Shown here: one piece after another, positions 46,618-56,346 of the stretch
Layout of the letters: every line of letters begins with the position of its first letter
How positions within the stretch are numbered: position 1 is the first letter of the stretch
Source of the DNA: Dyadobacter sp. CY261
GTDB taxonomy: Bacteria; Bacteroidota; Bacteroidia; Cytophagales; Spirosomataceae
Assembly: GCF_021440085.1 (NCBI RefSeq)
Contig: NZ_JAKCPW010000004.1
Coordinates: 1-64,000 of the forward strand
DNA length: 64,000 nt
Direction: 5' to 3'
Notes under the pieces: model-generated
Database searches by the model: none
The model's input: the letters and a program-made list of their open reading frames with translations, nothing else
What the model was told of the DNA's origin: nothing
Translations under genes and position numbers: made by a program

Positions 46618-46993
46618 GCGTCCGACAGATTCTGAATCCAGAAACACCTTGAGCCCACACTTGTCAAACGTGCCTTGAATGGCTCCACTTTGATGTCTGT
46701 AGAGCTACGTATATAACCAATCGAACTATGCTCCCAGACTGCTTCGACAGCCTTCTATAAACTTATTTGTTTCCTTGTAGACATTTTTCAAATCGCCAAA
46801 GCATACAAAGAATAATCCTTTTTTAAAGCCAAATAATTTTAAATGCACATTAATAAAGTGTTAAAAATGTGTTATTTTTAGATAAAAAAGCACTATATAA
46901 GTATGGAGTCATCGGCGGTATATTTGACTCTGCTTGTAGTTTACAATACCTCTATTCAAGGATCAAATTTAACCTATCAGAAGTACGGACTGT
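46618..46993. other. intergenic region upstream of susC2
   Basis: This 376-bp gap holds no gene that I recognise in its first 180 bp, then turns very AT-rich. A perfect inverted repeat TAAAAAT-n5-ATTTTTA lies at 46862-46880, and an exact -7 element TATATTTG at 46919-46926, with no TTG at the expected -33 distance. Confidence 0.45.
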
Positions 46994-49900
46994 ATGAAAA
47001 AAAATCTACTAGTTAACATGCTGATACTGTTCACTGTGCTTTCCCTAACGGGTTATGCGCAGGAAATGACGGTATCCGGGAAAGTAAGCGACGCTGCCGG
47101 CGGAGAGATTGCCGGCGTAAACGTAGTCGTAAAAGGTACCACAAGGGGCACCACCACTAATGACAAGGGTGAATATAGCATCACCGCTGAAAAAGGAAAA
47201 ACGTTAACATTCAGCTATATCGGTTATGTAACGAAGGAGGTGGTAGTTGCCAATGCGACTATCCTGAACATCTCGCTGGCCGCTGAAGCAACGGCATTGA
47301 ACGAAGTGGTGGTAACGGCATTGGGTATCAGCCGCGACAAAAGGGCATTAGCTTACTCCATTACAGAAGTAAATGGTAGCAATCTGACCCAGGCGCGTGA
47401 AGCCAACCTGGGAAATGCGCTCGCAGGAAGAGTAGCTGGTGTAAACGTAAGCAAAATCGCATCAGGCCCCGCTGGCTCTTCTCGTGTGATCATTCGTGGC
47501 AATAAGTCCCTGCAAGGCAACAATCAGCCTTTATATGTGATTGACGGTATCCCGATGGACAATAACAATTTCGGCCAGGCCGGTCTGTGGGGAGGTTCTG
47601 ACGAAGGTGACGGATTGTCGAGCATTAATCCGGACGACATTGAGTCAATTACCGTTTTGAAAGGAGCGAATGCAGCCGCACTTTACGGATCACGCGCTGC
47701 CAACGGGGTTATCAACGTGACCACCAAACGCGGAACGAAGAGAAAAGGTATCGGTGTAGAATTTGGTTCTAACTATGTATTTGAAAAACTGAATGATCTG
47801 TCGGACCTTCAACACTCGTATGGAGCAGGCGGCTATGTAAGTGGCGTTGCAACCAAACCTGCCAACCAGAACCAGGCTTACGAGTGGGGTGACGACTCCT
47901 GGGGGCCTAAATTTGACAACAGCCAGGTCGTCGGTTTTGATGGAAAAATGCACCCATATTCTTACGCAGGGGACAATTTCTCACGTTACCTCAAAACTGG
48001 TCACGCATTTACAAACAATCTTGCATTCTCAGGTGGAAACGAAACACAGAATTTCCGTGCGTCGGTTACCAATTTGAAAAGCACGACCATTATTCCAAAC
48101 TCCGGCTTTGACAGGATTAACCTCTCATTATCAACCCAGGCGAAATTTGGTAAAAGGCTGAGCCTCGATGCCAAGGTCCTTTATTCCGAAGAAAAAGCAA
48201 AAAACAGACCGAACGTTTCAGACTCTCCGGGTAATGCCATTCAAGCCGTTTGGAGAATACCGGGCGACATGAATGTGCTTGATTATTACGGAGATCCTTT
48301 GAAACCGGGTGCGATTCCGTCAGGTACCGACGCTGCAAGCCTTGGCATATGGGGAGTAACCAAGCCAAAATCGGTTGGAGAAGAAATGCAGCAAGCTAAC
48401 AACAACTGGGGCCAGAACCCTTATTGGGTTGCTTATCAGTTTATTAAGTCCGACCAGAAAAACAGGATCATTACTTCCGGCCAATTAAAATACCAGTTGA
48501 CCGATTGGCTCTTCATCCAGGGGCGCGTAGGCTTGGATAAATATAGCAGACGGGCGGAAAGCCTCACACCTGAAGGTACCGGCTACCAGCGCGGCGGAGC
48601 CAGAAGTTTGGGAAACTGGGACGTGTCCGAGCTTAATGCCGAGTACACCATTGGTGCAAACAAAGAATTCGGAAAAATCGGATTCACGGCTTTTGTAGGC
48701 GGCAACAGGATGAGGAGGAAATATGAATATGTGAATGTGTACGGCAATGGATTTAATGTCCAGTTCTTTCCTGCTTTGAACAACGTTAAAGACAAATCCT
48801 TCAATTACGAGCCCAAAGAAAGCGGTATCAACTCGCTTCTGGGATCAGCGGAATTGTCATACGATGGATTTCTGTTCATCACTGCAACTGCAAGGAACGA
48901 CTGGTTCTCGGTACTTAATCCTGAAACAAACAGCATCCTGTATCCGTCGATCGGAGGTAGCTTTGTCTTTTCAGATGCATTTAAAGGACTTCCGTCATGG
49001 CTATCCTACGGTAAAGTGAGAGCATCATGGGCACAGGTAGGTAATGTTACCATCGATGCCTACCAGAACAATCTTACCTACTCCCTGAACGGAAACCCGC
49101 ATCTTACGCTTCCGATGGCCTCATTCTCCCAGGCAATGGGCAATGGCGGAAACATACCCAACCCCGCTCTGAAACCGCTGACGGTGACTGAAACGGAAGT
49201 CGGTATTGATTTCAGGGTCTTCAATAACAAGCTGGGTATCGACTTCACTTATTACGACCAGCAAACCACGGACGACATTTTGAATGCTACCATTTCGAGA
49301 GCTTCCGGCTTTGGCAGCACCTCGGTCAACCTGGGTAAACTACAAAACCGCGGTTTAGAACTTCTGTTATCCGCCACCCCGCTTAAAACCAACAACCTGA
49401 CCTGGGATCTTACCGTAAACCTGGCTAAAAACAATAGCAAGGTGAAGTCACTGATCGAAGGAACAAACGAACTGGTGATGGATGAGCCGAGAACCAAAAA
49501 TGCTTTTATCAAAAATATCGTTGGTCAGCCTTTCGGTGTAATCACCGGACGTGTACAGAAAATGTCTCCTGATGGACAGCCGGTATTTGATAAAGACGGT
49601 CGTCCGGTTAGCGCTCCGGGATATCAGCCCATTGGAAATGGTATTGCGAAAATGACCGGAGGTGTAACCAATGCATTCAACTACAAAGGATTTGACCTTT
49701 CTTTCCTGGTAGACTTCAAAGTGGGAGGTGATCTTCTTTCCGGAACAAATATGAGATTGGATCAGTGGGGATTGAGCAAAAACTCCCTGAAAGGCCGTGA
49801 GGGCGAAGCACCGCTTACAGTAACCGGAGTGACGCAGGAAGGAACCGATTATAAGCCTTTTACAAAAACACTAACTCCTCAGGAAGCATTCAACTACTGG

Positions 49901-50197
49901 GGTGCCGTGGGAGGCGAGGGAGACAACGCGGTAACCACCATGTACCTTTACGACGCGTCGTTCATTAAGTTGAGACAGCTTACTGTTGGATATTCATTCC
50001 CTAAAAAGCTCCTTAACAAGACACCCCTTCAAAACCTGACATTGTCGTTTGTGGGGCGTAACCTGGCTATTTTGTTCAAGAATACGCCAAATATTGATCC
50101 TGAATCAAATTATGCGAATGGTAACTCGCAGGGCTTCGATTATTTCGGATTCCCCTCGACACGCAGCTATGGTTTCAATTTGAGAGCAACATTCTAA
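46994..50197 (+). CDS. SusC/RagA-family TonB-linked outer-membrane transporter
   Basis: The 1067-aa partner of the SusD lipoprotein that follows after 10 bp. Signal peptide (ending TGYAQ), CarboxypepD_reg-like domain (MTVSGKVSDAAGGEIAGVNV), the linker LNEVVVTALGISRDKRALAY, a plug (VIIRGNKSLQGNNQPLYVID, ALYGSRAANGVINVTTKRG) and a barrel ending in F (GFNLRATF). It is a distinct sub-type from SusC1: the VVVTALGI(S)RDKRALGY-like linker is typical of receptors paired with SusD_2-type lipoproteins. Full length. Confidence 0.95.
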   Translation: MKKNLLVNMLILFTVLSLTGYAQEMTVSGKVSDAAGGEIAGVNVVVKGTTRGTTTNDKGEYSITAEKGKTLTFSYIGYVTKEVVVANATILNISLAAEATALNEVVVTALGISRDKRALAYSITEVNGSNLTQAREANLGNALAGRVAGVNVSKIASGPAGSSRVIIRGNKSLQGNNQPLYVIDGIPMDNNNFGQAGLWGGSDEGDGLSSINPDDIESITVLKGANAAALYGSRAANGVINVTTKRGTKRKGIGVEFGSNYVFEKLNDLSDLQHSYGAGGYVSGVATKPANQNQAYEWGDDSWGPKFDNSQVVGFDGKMHPYSYAGDNFSRYLKTGHAFTNNLAFSGGNETQNFRASVTNLKSTTIIPNSGFDRINLSLSTQAKFGKRLSLDAKVLYSEEKAKNRPNVSDSPGNAIQAVWRIPGDMNVLDYYGDPLKPGAIPSGTDAASLGIWGVTKPKSVGEEMQQANNNWGQNPYWVAYQFIKSDQKNRIITSGQLKYQLTDWLFIQGRVGLDKYSRRAESLTPEGTGYQRGGARSLGNWDVSELNAEYTIGANKEFGKIGFTAFVGGNRMRRKYEYVNVYGNGFNVQFFPALNNVKDKSFNYEPKESGINSLLGSAELSYDGFLFITATARNDWFSVLNPETNSILYPSIGGSFVFSDAFKGLPSWLSYGKVRASWAQVGNVTIDAYQNNLTYSLNGNPHLTLPMASFSQAMGNGGNIPNPALKPLTVTETEVGIDFRVFNNKLGIDFTYYDQQTTDDILNATISRASGFGSTSVNLGKLQNRGLELLLSATPLKTNNLTWDLTVNLAKNNSKVKSLIEGTNELVMDEPRTKNAFIKNIVGQPFGVITGRVQKMSPDGQPVFDKDGRPVSAPGYQPIGNGIAKMTGGVTNAFNYKGFDLSFLVDFKVGGDLLSGTNMRLDQWGLSKNSLKGREGEAPLTVTGVTQEGTDYKPFTKTLTPQEAFNYWGAVGGEGDNAVTTMYLYDASFIKLRQLTVGYSFPKKLLNKTPLQNLTLSFVGRNLAILFKNTPNIDPESNYANGNSQGFDYFGFPSTRSYGFNLRATF

Positions 50198-50207
50198 TTT
50201 CTGAAAA

Positions 50208-51788
50208 ATGAAAAATTTGAAAAAATATATGAAGTACGGACTCGCTGTATTGTTGGTGACCGGGTGTGATACCAAAGAATTGCACGACCTGAACATCAAC
50301 CCGCAGGCGCTGAACCAGGTAAATCTTAACTTCATCTTTACTTCGGTCGAACTAGGCATCGCATCTAACGGCTCCACTGGCGATAACCGCTACATTGACT
50401 GGCGGACGAACATTGGGATGTGCGCTTACGCCATTCAGCAGTTGGCAAACTCAGGCGGCGGTATCGCCCCGGGCGATAAATACACCGTTAATGCAGAGAC
50501 CAATGCGGCTCCGTTTGAATTTACCTACAATGATCAGCTCAAAAATATTGCTGAAATTTTAAAACAGTCGGGTCCGGGAGGTTTTGCGGAAGGTAAATAC
50601 ACTAATATGCGCAACGCGGCCAGAATTATCCGCGCATTCAGTTTTGCTCGACTGACCGATTTTTACGGTAATGTGCCGTATTTCGAGGCCAACAAGGGAA
50701 TTGAAGGAATTTTCTTTCCAAAATATGATTCGCAAGATGCCATTTATGCCGACCTGCTGAAAGAACTGGATGAAGCTTCCGCCGCTTTGAGTACTTCTAA
50801 TCCCGATGACGGCTTTGCTGCGGCTGATTTCATTTACAAAGGCGACATCGCCAAATGGAAAAAATGGGGATATTCATTAATGCTGCGCCTGGCAATGCGC
50901 ATCTCCAATGCCGACGCGGCAAAAGCGGCTACCTATGTAACCAAGGCTGCTGCGGGCGGCGTCTTTACGAGTAATGCAGACAATGTATGGGTTGCGATGG
51001 CGGACGGCCCAAGCGAATGGGTAAACCAAAACGGTATATCCCGCGCCTTTGACCCGGGTGATGGCGGTCAGCCTACCTATCTGAGTGCTACGCTGGTAAA
51101 CTACCTGAAGGGCACAAACCAGGCTGTGGCTACCGACGACGATCCTCGTTTGATGATTATCAGTGGCGGAATTGGAAGCGACACTGTCATTACCGACCCG
51201 GTTAAACAAAAGGGGATGCCTAATGGATACGATCAGGCAATGCTAGACAAGCTGGAAGGAAAGACCGTCGATGTTTCGAAAACGTATTCCAGAATCAATA
51301 CGAAAATGTTGCAGGACTCCGATCCTTACATGATCATGAACTATGGCGAAGTGGAGCTCCTTCTGGCAGAAGCAATTGAGCGGAAAATCGGAAGTGGTAT
51401 CGCCGGAACGGCTAAATCGCATTATGATGCGGGTGTGAAGGCATCCATGCAAATGTACACGCCGTACGATGCGTCGTTGACAGTTTCGGACGCTGCCGTA
51501 GCTGCCTACCTCACTACCTACCCTTATGGCACTGCTAAACCCGCACTGGAGATGATCGGAGAGCAAATGTGGGTGAACAAGTTCTTCAACTGGTGGGAAG
51601 CATGGAACGACTGGCGCAGAACCGGCTTTCCCAAGCTGACGCCCACCAACTACCCAGGCAATGTAACCAATGGAACCATTCCCGTAAGACTCCGCTATCC
51701 GACCAACGAAGTGGCAGGTAACCCGAATTATCAGACAGGTGCTACTTTGCCCGACGAATTCACCACGAAAGTATGGTGGGACAAATAG
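50208..51788 (+). CDS. SusD-like nutrient-binding outer-membrane lipoprotein (SusD_2 type)
   Basis: The 526-aa lipoprotein has its lipobox at LLVTGC (C20). It belongs to the SusD-like family with the conserved opening LHDLNINPQALNQVNLNFIF. Helical repeats (NAARIIRAFSFARLTDFYGN VPYFEA) and the C-terminal EQMWVNKFFNWWEAWNDWRR block are present. It captures the ligand for SusC2. Ends at a hairpin and is likely the last gene of the SusC2 transcript. Confidence 0.94.
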   Translation: MKNLKKYMKYGLAVLLVTGCDTKELHDLNINPQALNQVNLNFIFTSVELGIASNGSTGDNRYIDWRTNIGMCAYAIQQLANSGGGIAPGDKYTVNAETNAAPFEFTYNDQLKNIAEILKQSGPGGFAEGKYTNMRNAARIIRAFSFARLTDFYGNVPYFEANKGIEGIFFPKYDSQDAIYADLLKELDEASAALSTSNPDDGFAAADFIYKGDIAKWKKWGYSLMLRLAMRISNADAAKAATYVTKAAAGGVFTSNADNVWVAMADGPSEWVNQNGISRAFDPGDGGQPTYLSATLVNYLKGTNQAVATDDDPRLMIISGGIGSDTVITDPVKQKGMPNGYDQAMLDKLEGKTVDVSKTYSRINTKMLQDSDPYMIMNYGEVELLLAEAIERKIGSGIAGTAKSHYDAGVKASMQMYTPYDASLTVSDAAVAAYLTTYPYGTAKPALEMIGEQMWVNKFFNWWEAWNDWRRTGFPKLTPTNYPGNVTNGTIPVRLRYPTNEVAGNPNYQTGATLPDEFTTKVWWDK

Positions 51789-51810
51789 TATAAATTAGTA
51801 GATATAATTC

Positions 51811-51846
51811 AAAAGGTGCCCTGAATATTTTGGGGCATCTTTTTGT
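51811..51846 (+). terminator. terminator after susD2
   Basis: AAAAGGTGCCC (51811-51821) pairs with GGGCATCTTTT (one G-U pair), followed by more T. The cupin gene's own -7 candidate, TAATTTTG (51856-51863), follows immediately. Confidence 0.7.
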
Positions 51847-51894
51847 TTTTTATCCTAATTTTGAAACTCACTGATTTACTAATTAATCCCGAAC

Positions 51895-52410
51895 ATGATA
51901 CAGTCATTTACGGCTGATGCCGATAAAAACGAGGTTTTTGAAAACGTGCAGCAGTTCATAGAGCAACAGGGTTTCACCGTTGTAAGCAAGGACCATTCCC
52001 GTCCGTGGGGTGGTTTTTTTGTATTGGACGAAAGCCAGGCCCCTCAATTCATATCCACATTTTTCCCGCATTTGTCGCTTGCAGATTTTGCCGGTTATGA
52101 AAAGCTGAGCCCCAAAATCCTTGTGGTAGCGCCGAACAAACGTCTTTCCTGGCAATATCACCATCGCCGCGCCGAAATCTGGAAAGTGATCGGAGGGAAT
52201 GCAGGGATCGTGATCAGCGATACAGACCAAGAAACAGAATTGCAGCAACTGCCGATCGGCACCGTTATCAATCTCAAAAAAGGCGAACGCCACCGACTTG
52301 TCGGTGTGAATGAATGGGGATTTGTGGCCGAGATCTGGCAGCATACCGATCCATCGAACCCATCCGACGAAGACGATATCGTACGTGTGCAGGACGATTT
52401 CGGAAGATAA
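51895..52410 (+). CDS. cupin protein, mannose-6-phosphate isomerase type II-like
   Basis: The 171-aa cytoplasmic cupin matches the phosphomannose isomerase domain found at the C-terminus of bifunctional GDP-mannose enzymes: RPWGGFFVLDE at the start, RLSWQYHHRRAEIWKVIGG with the two cupin histidines and the glutamate, and KKGERHRLVG with the last histidine. Stand-alone members often remain uncharacterised. It would bind a metal and act on a sugar phosphate. It probably has its own promoter just after the susD2 terminator. Confidence 0.82.
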   Translation: MIQSFTADADKNEVFENVQQFIEQQGFTVVSKDHSRPWGGFFVLDESQAPQFISTFFPHLSLADFAGYEKLSPKILVVAPNKRLSWQYHHRRAEIWKVIGGNAGIVISDTDQETELQQLPIGTVINLKKGERHRLVGVNEWGFVAEIWQHTDPSNPSDEDDIVRVQDDFGR

Positions 52411-52476
52411 CCTCCTGACCTGACAAGCTATCATTGCTTGCCGGTTGCATTATATATTCATCTAAATTAGCCAGTT

Positions 52477-53382
52477 ATGAAATTCGGAAAAGTTGACAAT
52501 CCCGATGATATAGATTTCAAACTACCGGCCGACGCTCCTGCCAACAAGGAGATTTTGAATGCGGTAAAGACCGCGGCAAAACCGGGAATCTACATCGGAT
52601 GCGCCAAATGGAATAAGACCGATTTGAAAGGGTTTTATCCAAGAGGAACCAAGGACGAATTGGCGTATTATGCGACCCAGTTCAACAGCATCGAGCTGAA
52701 TGCGACTTTTTACAGCAACTTCCCCGTTGAAACAATTGAAACCTGGTACACCAAAACACCGGCAGGCTTCAAATTTTTCCCCAAATTGCATCAGGGAATC
52801 AGCCATTGGAAGCGGTTGAAAGATGCGAAAGAGCCGACGGATATCTTTCTTGACGGCATTGCCCATTTGCAGGAGAAACTCGGCATGCTCTTCCTGCAAA
52901 TGCCCGACAACTTCGGCCCCAAAAACTGGGAAGTGCTGAAAGCCTACCTCGAAGGATGGCCATCCGGCTTTCCGCTCGCCCTCGAACTACGCCATACCGG
53001 CTGGTACGACCCCACCCTCTTCAATGCCGAAGACCTGTACAGTGTGCTGGAAAAGAAGAATATCTCCCACATTGTTACCGACTCGGCCGGGCGGCGCGAC
53101 CTGCTACACATGCGGCTCACCACCCCTACGGCCTTCATCCGTTACAACGGCGCGAATGTCGATTCGGACTACACCCGTCTCGACAACTGGCTCGATCGAT
53201 TGAAAATCTGGATCGAAGAAGGCATTCAAAATATCTATTTCTTCGTGCATCAGAACCACGAAGAAGCATCGCCATTACTTTCATCTTACCTCATCCAAAA
53301 ACTCAATCAAGAGCTGGGACTGGACTTACAAGTTCCATTCGACCCGAGAATTGAGAGCGGGCAAGTAAAACTTTTCAAATAG
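52477..53382 (+). CDS. DUF72 (YecE-like) TIM-barrel protein
   Basis: The 301-aa DUF72 protein opens its core with IYIGCAKWNKTDLKGFYP, followed by YATQFNSIELNATFY and FKFFPKLHQGISHWKRL, LGMLFLQMPDNFGPKNWEVL, and LALELRHTGWY. The fold is a TIM barrel similar to AP-endonuclease-like enzymes; biochemical function is unknown. It follows the cupin gene by 66 bp on the same strand and ends at a hairpin. Confidence 0.9.
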   Translation: MKFGKVDNPDDIDFKLPADAPANKEILNAVKTAAKPGIYIGCAKWNKTDLKGFYPRGTKDELAYYATQFNSIELNATFYSNFPVETIETWYTKTPAGFKFFPKLHQGISHWKRLKDAKEPTDIFLDGIAHLQEKLGMLFLQMPDNFGPKNWEVLKAYLEGWPSGFPLALELRHTGWYDPTLFNAEDLYSVLEKKNISHIVTDSAGRRDLLHMRLTTPTAFIRYNGANVDSDYTRLDNWLDRLKIWIEEGIQNIYFFVHQNHEEASPLLSSYLIQKLNQELGLDLQVPFDPRIESGQVKLFK

Positions 53383-53386
53383 CAAC

Positions 53387-53410
53387 AAGGCGGGCTTCAA
53401 CACCCGCCTT
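53387..53410. terminator. terminator between DUF72 and phosphodiesterase genes
   Basis: An 8-bp stem (AAGGCGGG at 53387-53394, complement at 53403-53410) with an 8-nt loop lies between convergent stops. Confidence 0.65.
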
Positions 53411-53422
53411 TACTTTGGGACG

Positions 53423-54376
53423 TTATTTCAAATAGAGCGGCACACCCTGTTCGGGAAAAATCAAATGCAGGCCCAGGTCGTTTGCGCCGGTGAGCTCTTT
53501 TCGGATGGTTGCCTCATTATTTCCAGTGGGCTTGATGTGCGTGACGATTACATTCAGGTCTTTCAAATGTGCTTTTCCTGCGAGGCTTGCCAATGTTTGG
53601 AACTCCTGCATCAACCATTTTGGCGTCAAATGCCCGTACAAATGCCGGTCAGGTTGCGCATTGGGATAAGATGCCTCCAAAAATATACCTTTCAGTTTTC
53701 CCGCTTTCACCAACGGCGCAACAACCGTCCACACCCGCTTCATAAGATCCGTTTGCTCCACTTCATCCGGCCCGGTGTCACCGAAATACAAAATAAAAGC
53801 ATCACGGAAGCGCACGAGAAAGGCCGTACTCGAGTACGGTTTTGAATGGCTTAGCGGAAAGGCCTGCACGGCCATTTCAGTGCCAGCCAACCCAACTTCC
53901 GCATTTTCGGCCAGGAGTTGGTAGCGGTATTTGTTCAATGCAGGCGCAGGGCCGTCGTTAGCCAGATTCGGCCAGCTTTGCCAGTTGAAGTAATGCGTCT
54001 TCATGACCTCGATACTGTGCCCCATGGCATAAACCTGCTTGACGGTGTCATCTACCGAGTTGATGATCATCCCGGAAATATGGTCGAGATGCGGGTGCGA
54101 AATGAGGTAGCCTTTGATATACTGCTTCAAAACCGTCTCCACAGAGACATTAAAGGCCTTTTCCTGGATTGACCGCGCTATCCCATTGCTCACCGTGCCG
54201 GCATCAAGGCACACGTATGCGTCCGAACCCGCAGGCGCGACCATGTACGCGGAAAGATTTCCGTCCATCGTACCGCCTTTCACGCCTAATGGCACGACTT
54301 TAAAGCCGTTTTGCGCGAAGGCCGTAGCGGTTAAAAATAGCAGAAGGAAGGCTTGTATGATATATCGCATTTTCAT
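53423..54376 (-). CDS. secreted class II 3',5'-cyclic-nucleotide phosphodiesterase
   Basis: The 317-aa metallo-beta-lactamase-fold enzyme has a signal peptide (ending TAFAQ, residues 18-22), so it should be periplasmic. The class II PDE signature is H94-P-H96-L-D98-H99 (ISHPHLDHISGM), with the family's opening GVKGGTMDGNLSAYM and a later AFPLSHSKPYSSTAFL and YFGDTGPDE for metal binding. It would hydrolyse extracellular or periplasmic cAMP/cGMP, perhaps for scavenging. It is divergent from the photolyase-like gene, with start codons about 20 bp apart. Confidence 0.9.
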   Translation of the reverse strand: MKMRYIIQAFLLLFLTATAFAQNGFKVVPLGVKGGTMDGNLSAYMVAPAGSDAYVCLDAGTVSNGIARSIQEKAFNVSVETVLKQYIKGYLISHPHLDHISGMIINSVDDTVKQVYAMGHSIEVMKTHYFNWQSWPNLANDGPAPALNKYRYQLLAENAEVGLAGTEMAVQAFPLSHSKPYSSTAFLVRFRDAFILYFGDTGPDEVEQTDLMKRVWTVVAPLVKAGKLKGIFLEASYPNAQPDRHLYGHLTPKWLMQEFQTLASLAGKAHLKDLNVIVTHIKPTGNNEATIRKELTGANDLGLHLIFPEQGVPLYLK

Positions 54377-54396
54377 TGGATAGATTTCGAAGAGTT

Positions 54397-55878
54397 ATGA
54401 AAGCCGTCACGCTTGTATTCCCACATCAGTTGTTCCAAAAACATCCTGCGATGGCCAGGGACAGGCCGGTGATTATGGTGGAAGAATCTCTTTTTTTCAA
54501 GCAATTTCATTTCCACAAACAAAAACTGCTCTTTCACCGGGCAACGATGCAAAACTACAAGGCGTTTCTGGAAGAACATCAAATCGCGGTGGAATATGTG
54601 GAGGCAATGGAAATGCATTCGGATGTGCGGAAACTGGTGCCTTACCTGGCAAAAAAGGGTATTACTGAAATCCATTATGCCGATGTTAGCGATGACTGGC
54701 TTTCCCAACGGCTCCGTAAAAGTGCTGCCGAGGTAACAGTCGGGTTGGTCGAATATCCGACACCCATGTTTTTGAATTCACGGGATGATCTGGATGCGTA
54801 TTTCATGAACCGCCGCCGGTACTTCCTGGCTGATTTTTACATGGAGGAGCGCAAAAAGCGGGACATTCTCATGTCGCGGAATGGCGAACCTGCCGGTGGA
54901 AAATGGAGCTTCGATACGGAAAACCGTTTGAAATACCCCAAAAAACAACAACCACCCGAAATCCGCTTTCCAGAGCGGTCCGAGGCCTGGGTAGAAGCGA
55001 AGGAATATGTTGAAAAACACTTCGCGGAGAACTATGGCGAAATTTCGAACGACATCCGCTTCCCCATGACCTCGGCGGAAGGCCGTGCCTGGCTCGACCA
55101 ATTTTTCGAAAATCGCTTCGCCGACTTCGGTGCTTACGAGGATGCAATGGTGTCGTCGGAGCATTTCCTGCATCACAGCATTCTTACGCCTGCCCTCAAT
55201 ACCGGCCTGATCACGCCGGCGCAGGTGATCGAAAAAGCGCTTGCCTACGCACAAGAAAACGGCATTCCGCTCAATTCGCTGGAAGGTTTTGTGCGGCAGA
55301 TTATCGGCTGGCGGGAATTTATCAGAGGTGTATATGAGGTAAAAGGTGGCCAGCAACGCACACGCAACTATTGGCAATTTACACGCAAGCTGCCCGAAAA
55401 TTTTTGGAATGCGGGCACGGGCATCGAACCAGTCGACATCGTGATCCGAAAGGTGCTGAAAACGGGTTACTGCCACCATATCGAGCGGCTGATGGTATTG
55501 GGCAACTTCATGTTACTTTGCGAAATCGACCCGGATGACGTGTACCATTGGTTTATGGAGCTCTTTATCGATGCTTACGATTGGGTCATGGTGCCTAATG
55601 TATACGGGATGAGCCAGTTTGCCGACGGCGGACTGATGGCTACCAAACCGTACATCAGCGGGAGCAATTACCTGATGAAAATGAGTGATTTTCCCAAAGG
55701 CGAATGGCAGGAAACCTGGGACGGCCTTTTCTGGCGGTTTATGGACAAATACCGGAAATTTTTCCTCCGCAACCCGCGCCTGGGCATGCTCATCAGGACT
55801 TTCGACCAAATGCCGGAAGAAAAACGGCAAATGCACATCAGCAACGCAAATGCCTATCTTCGCAAACTCGACCGCTAA
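54397..55878 (+). CDS. cryptochrome/photolyase-family protein (DPRP type) without the usual Fe-S cysteines
   Basis: The 493-aa FAD-binding protein is of the prokaryotic deoxyribodipyrimidine photolyase-related (FeS-BCP-like) group: TLVFPHQLFQKHPAM at the start, TGYCHHIERLMVLGNFMLLC, and FIDAYDWVMVPNVYGMSQFADGG. After the conserved MKMSDF, where typical members carry a CxxC and a further cysteine that ligate a 4Fe-4S cluster, this protein reads PKGEWQETWDGLFWRF with no cysteine. It may repair UV photoproducts or sense light. I start at MKAVTLV; a Met 7 codons earlier overlaps the divergent gene's start. A GNAT gene follows after 14 bp. Confidence 0.87.
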   Translation: MKAVTLVFPHQLFQKHPAMARDRPVIMVEESLFFKQFHFHKQKLLFHRATMQNYKAFLEEHQIAVEYVEAMEMHSDVRKLVPYLAKKGITEIHYADVSDDWLSQRLRKSAAEVTVGLVEYPTPMFLNSRDDLDAYFMNRRRYFLADFYMEERKKRDILMSRNGEPAGGKWSFDTENRLKYPKKQQPPEIRFPERSEAWVEAKEYVEKHFAENYGEISNDIRFPMTSAEGRAWLDQFFENRFADFGAYEDAMVSSEHFLHHSILTPALNTGLITPAQVIEKALAYAQENGIPLNSLEGFVRQIIGWREFIRGVYEVKGGQQRTRNYWQFTRKLPENFWNAGTGIEPVDIVIRKVLKTGYCHHIERLMVLGNFMLLCEIDPDDVYHWFMELFIDAYDWVMVPNVYGMSQFADGGLMATKPYISGSNYLMKMSDFPKGEWQETWDGLFWRFMDKYRKFFLRNPRLGMLIRTFDQMPEEKRQMHISNANAYLRKLDR

Positions 55879-55892
55879 CATTACCGACGCCA

Positions 55893-56345
55893 ATGCCCGA
55901 CATCATCCGAACCAACAGCGACAACCCCGATTTCCAACGCCTCACAGACCAGCTCGACACCGAACTCTGCCGCATTTACAACACCAACAAGGAAGATTAC
56001 GAAGAATACAACCGCATTACCGGCTTGCCAACGGTTGTATTAGCCTACGAAAACGGCGTCGCCATAGCCTGCGGCTGCTTCAAACCCCACGACGGCACGA
56101 CCATTGAATTGAAAAGAATGTTCGTCCAACCGACATCCCGCGGGAAAGGCATCGCCTCCGCGGTCGCCGCAGAACTGGAAGCATGGGGCCGTGAATCGGG
56201 CTACCAAACTGCTATATTAGAAACCGGTACCGGCCAACCGGAAGCCATTGCGATGTACCGGAAACTGGGATATACCCACATCCCACATTTCGGAGATTTC
56301 CCAGACGAATCGCGGAGTGTGTGCTTGGGGAAAAGGTTGGGTTGA
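55893..56345 (+). CDS. GNAT-family N-acetyltransferase
   Basis: The 150-aa acetyltransferase starts at MPDIIRTNSDN, 14 bp after the photolyase-like stop and likely in its operon; the open frame runs further upstream inside that gene. The acetyl-CoA site is FVQPTSRGKGIASAVAAELE (motif A, Q/RxxGxG/A), followed by the C-terminal YRKLGYTHIPHFGDF. The acceptor substrate is unknown. Its stop is 1 bp from the stop of the convergent antitoxin gene. Confidence 0.88.
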   Translation: MPDIIRTNSDNPDFQRLTDQLDTELCRIYNTNKEDYEEYNRITGLPTVVLAYENGVAIACGCFKPHDGTTIELKRMFVQPTSRGKGIASAVAAELEAWGRESGYQTAILETGTGQPEAIAMYRKLGYTHIPHFGDFPDESRSVCLGKRLG

Positions 56346-56346
56346 C

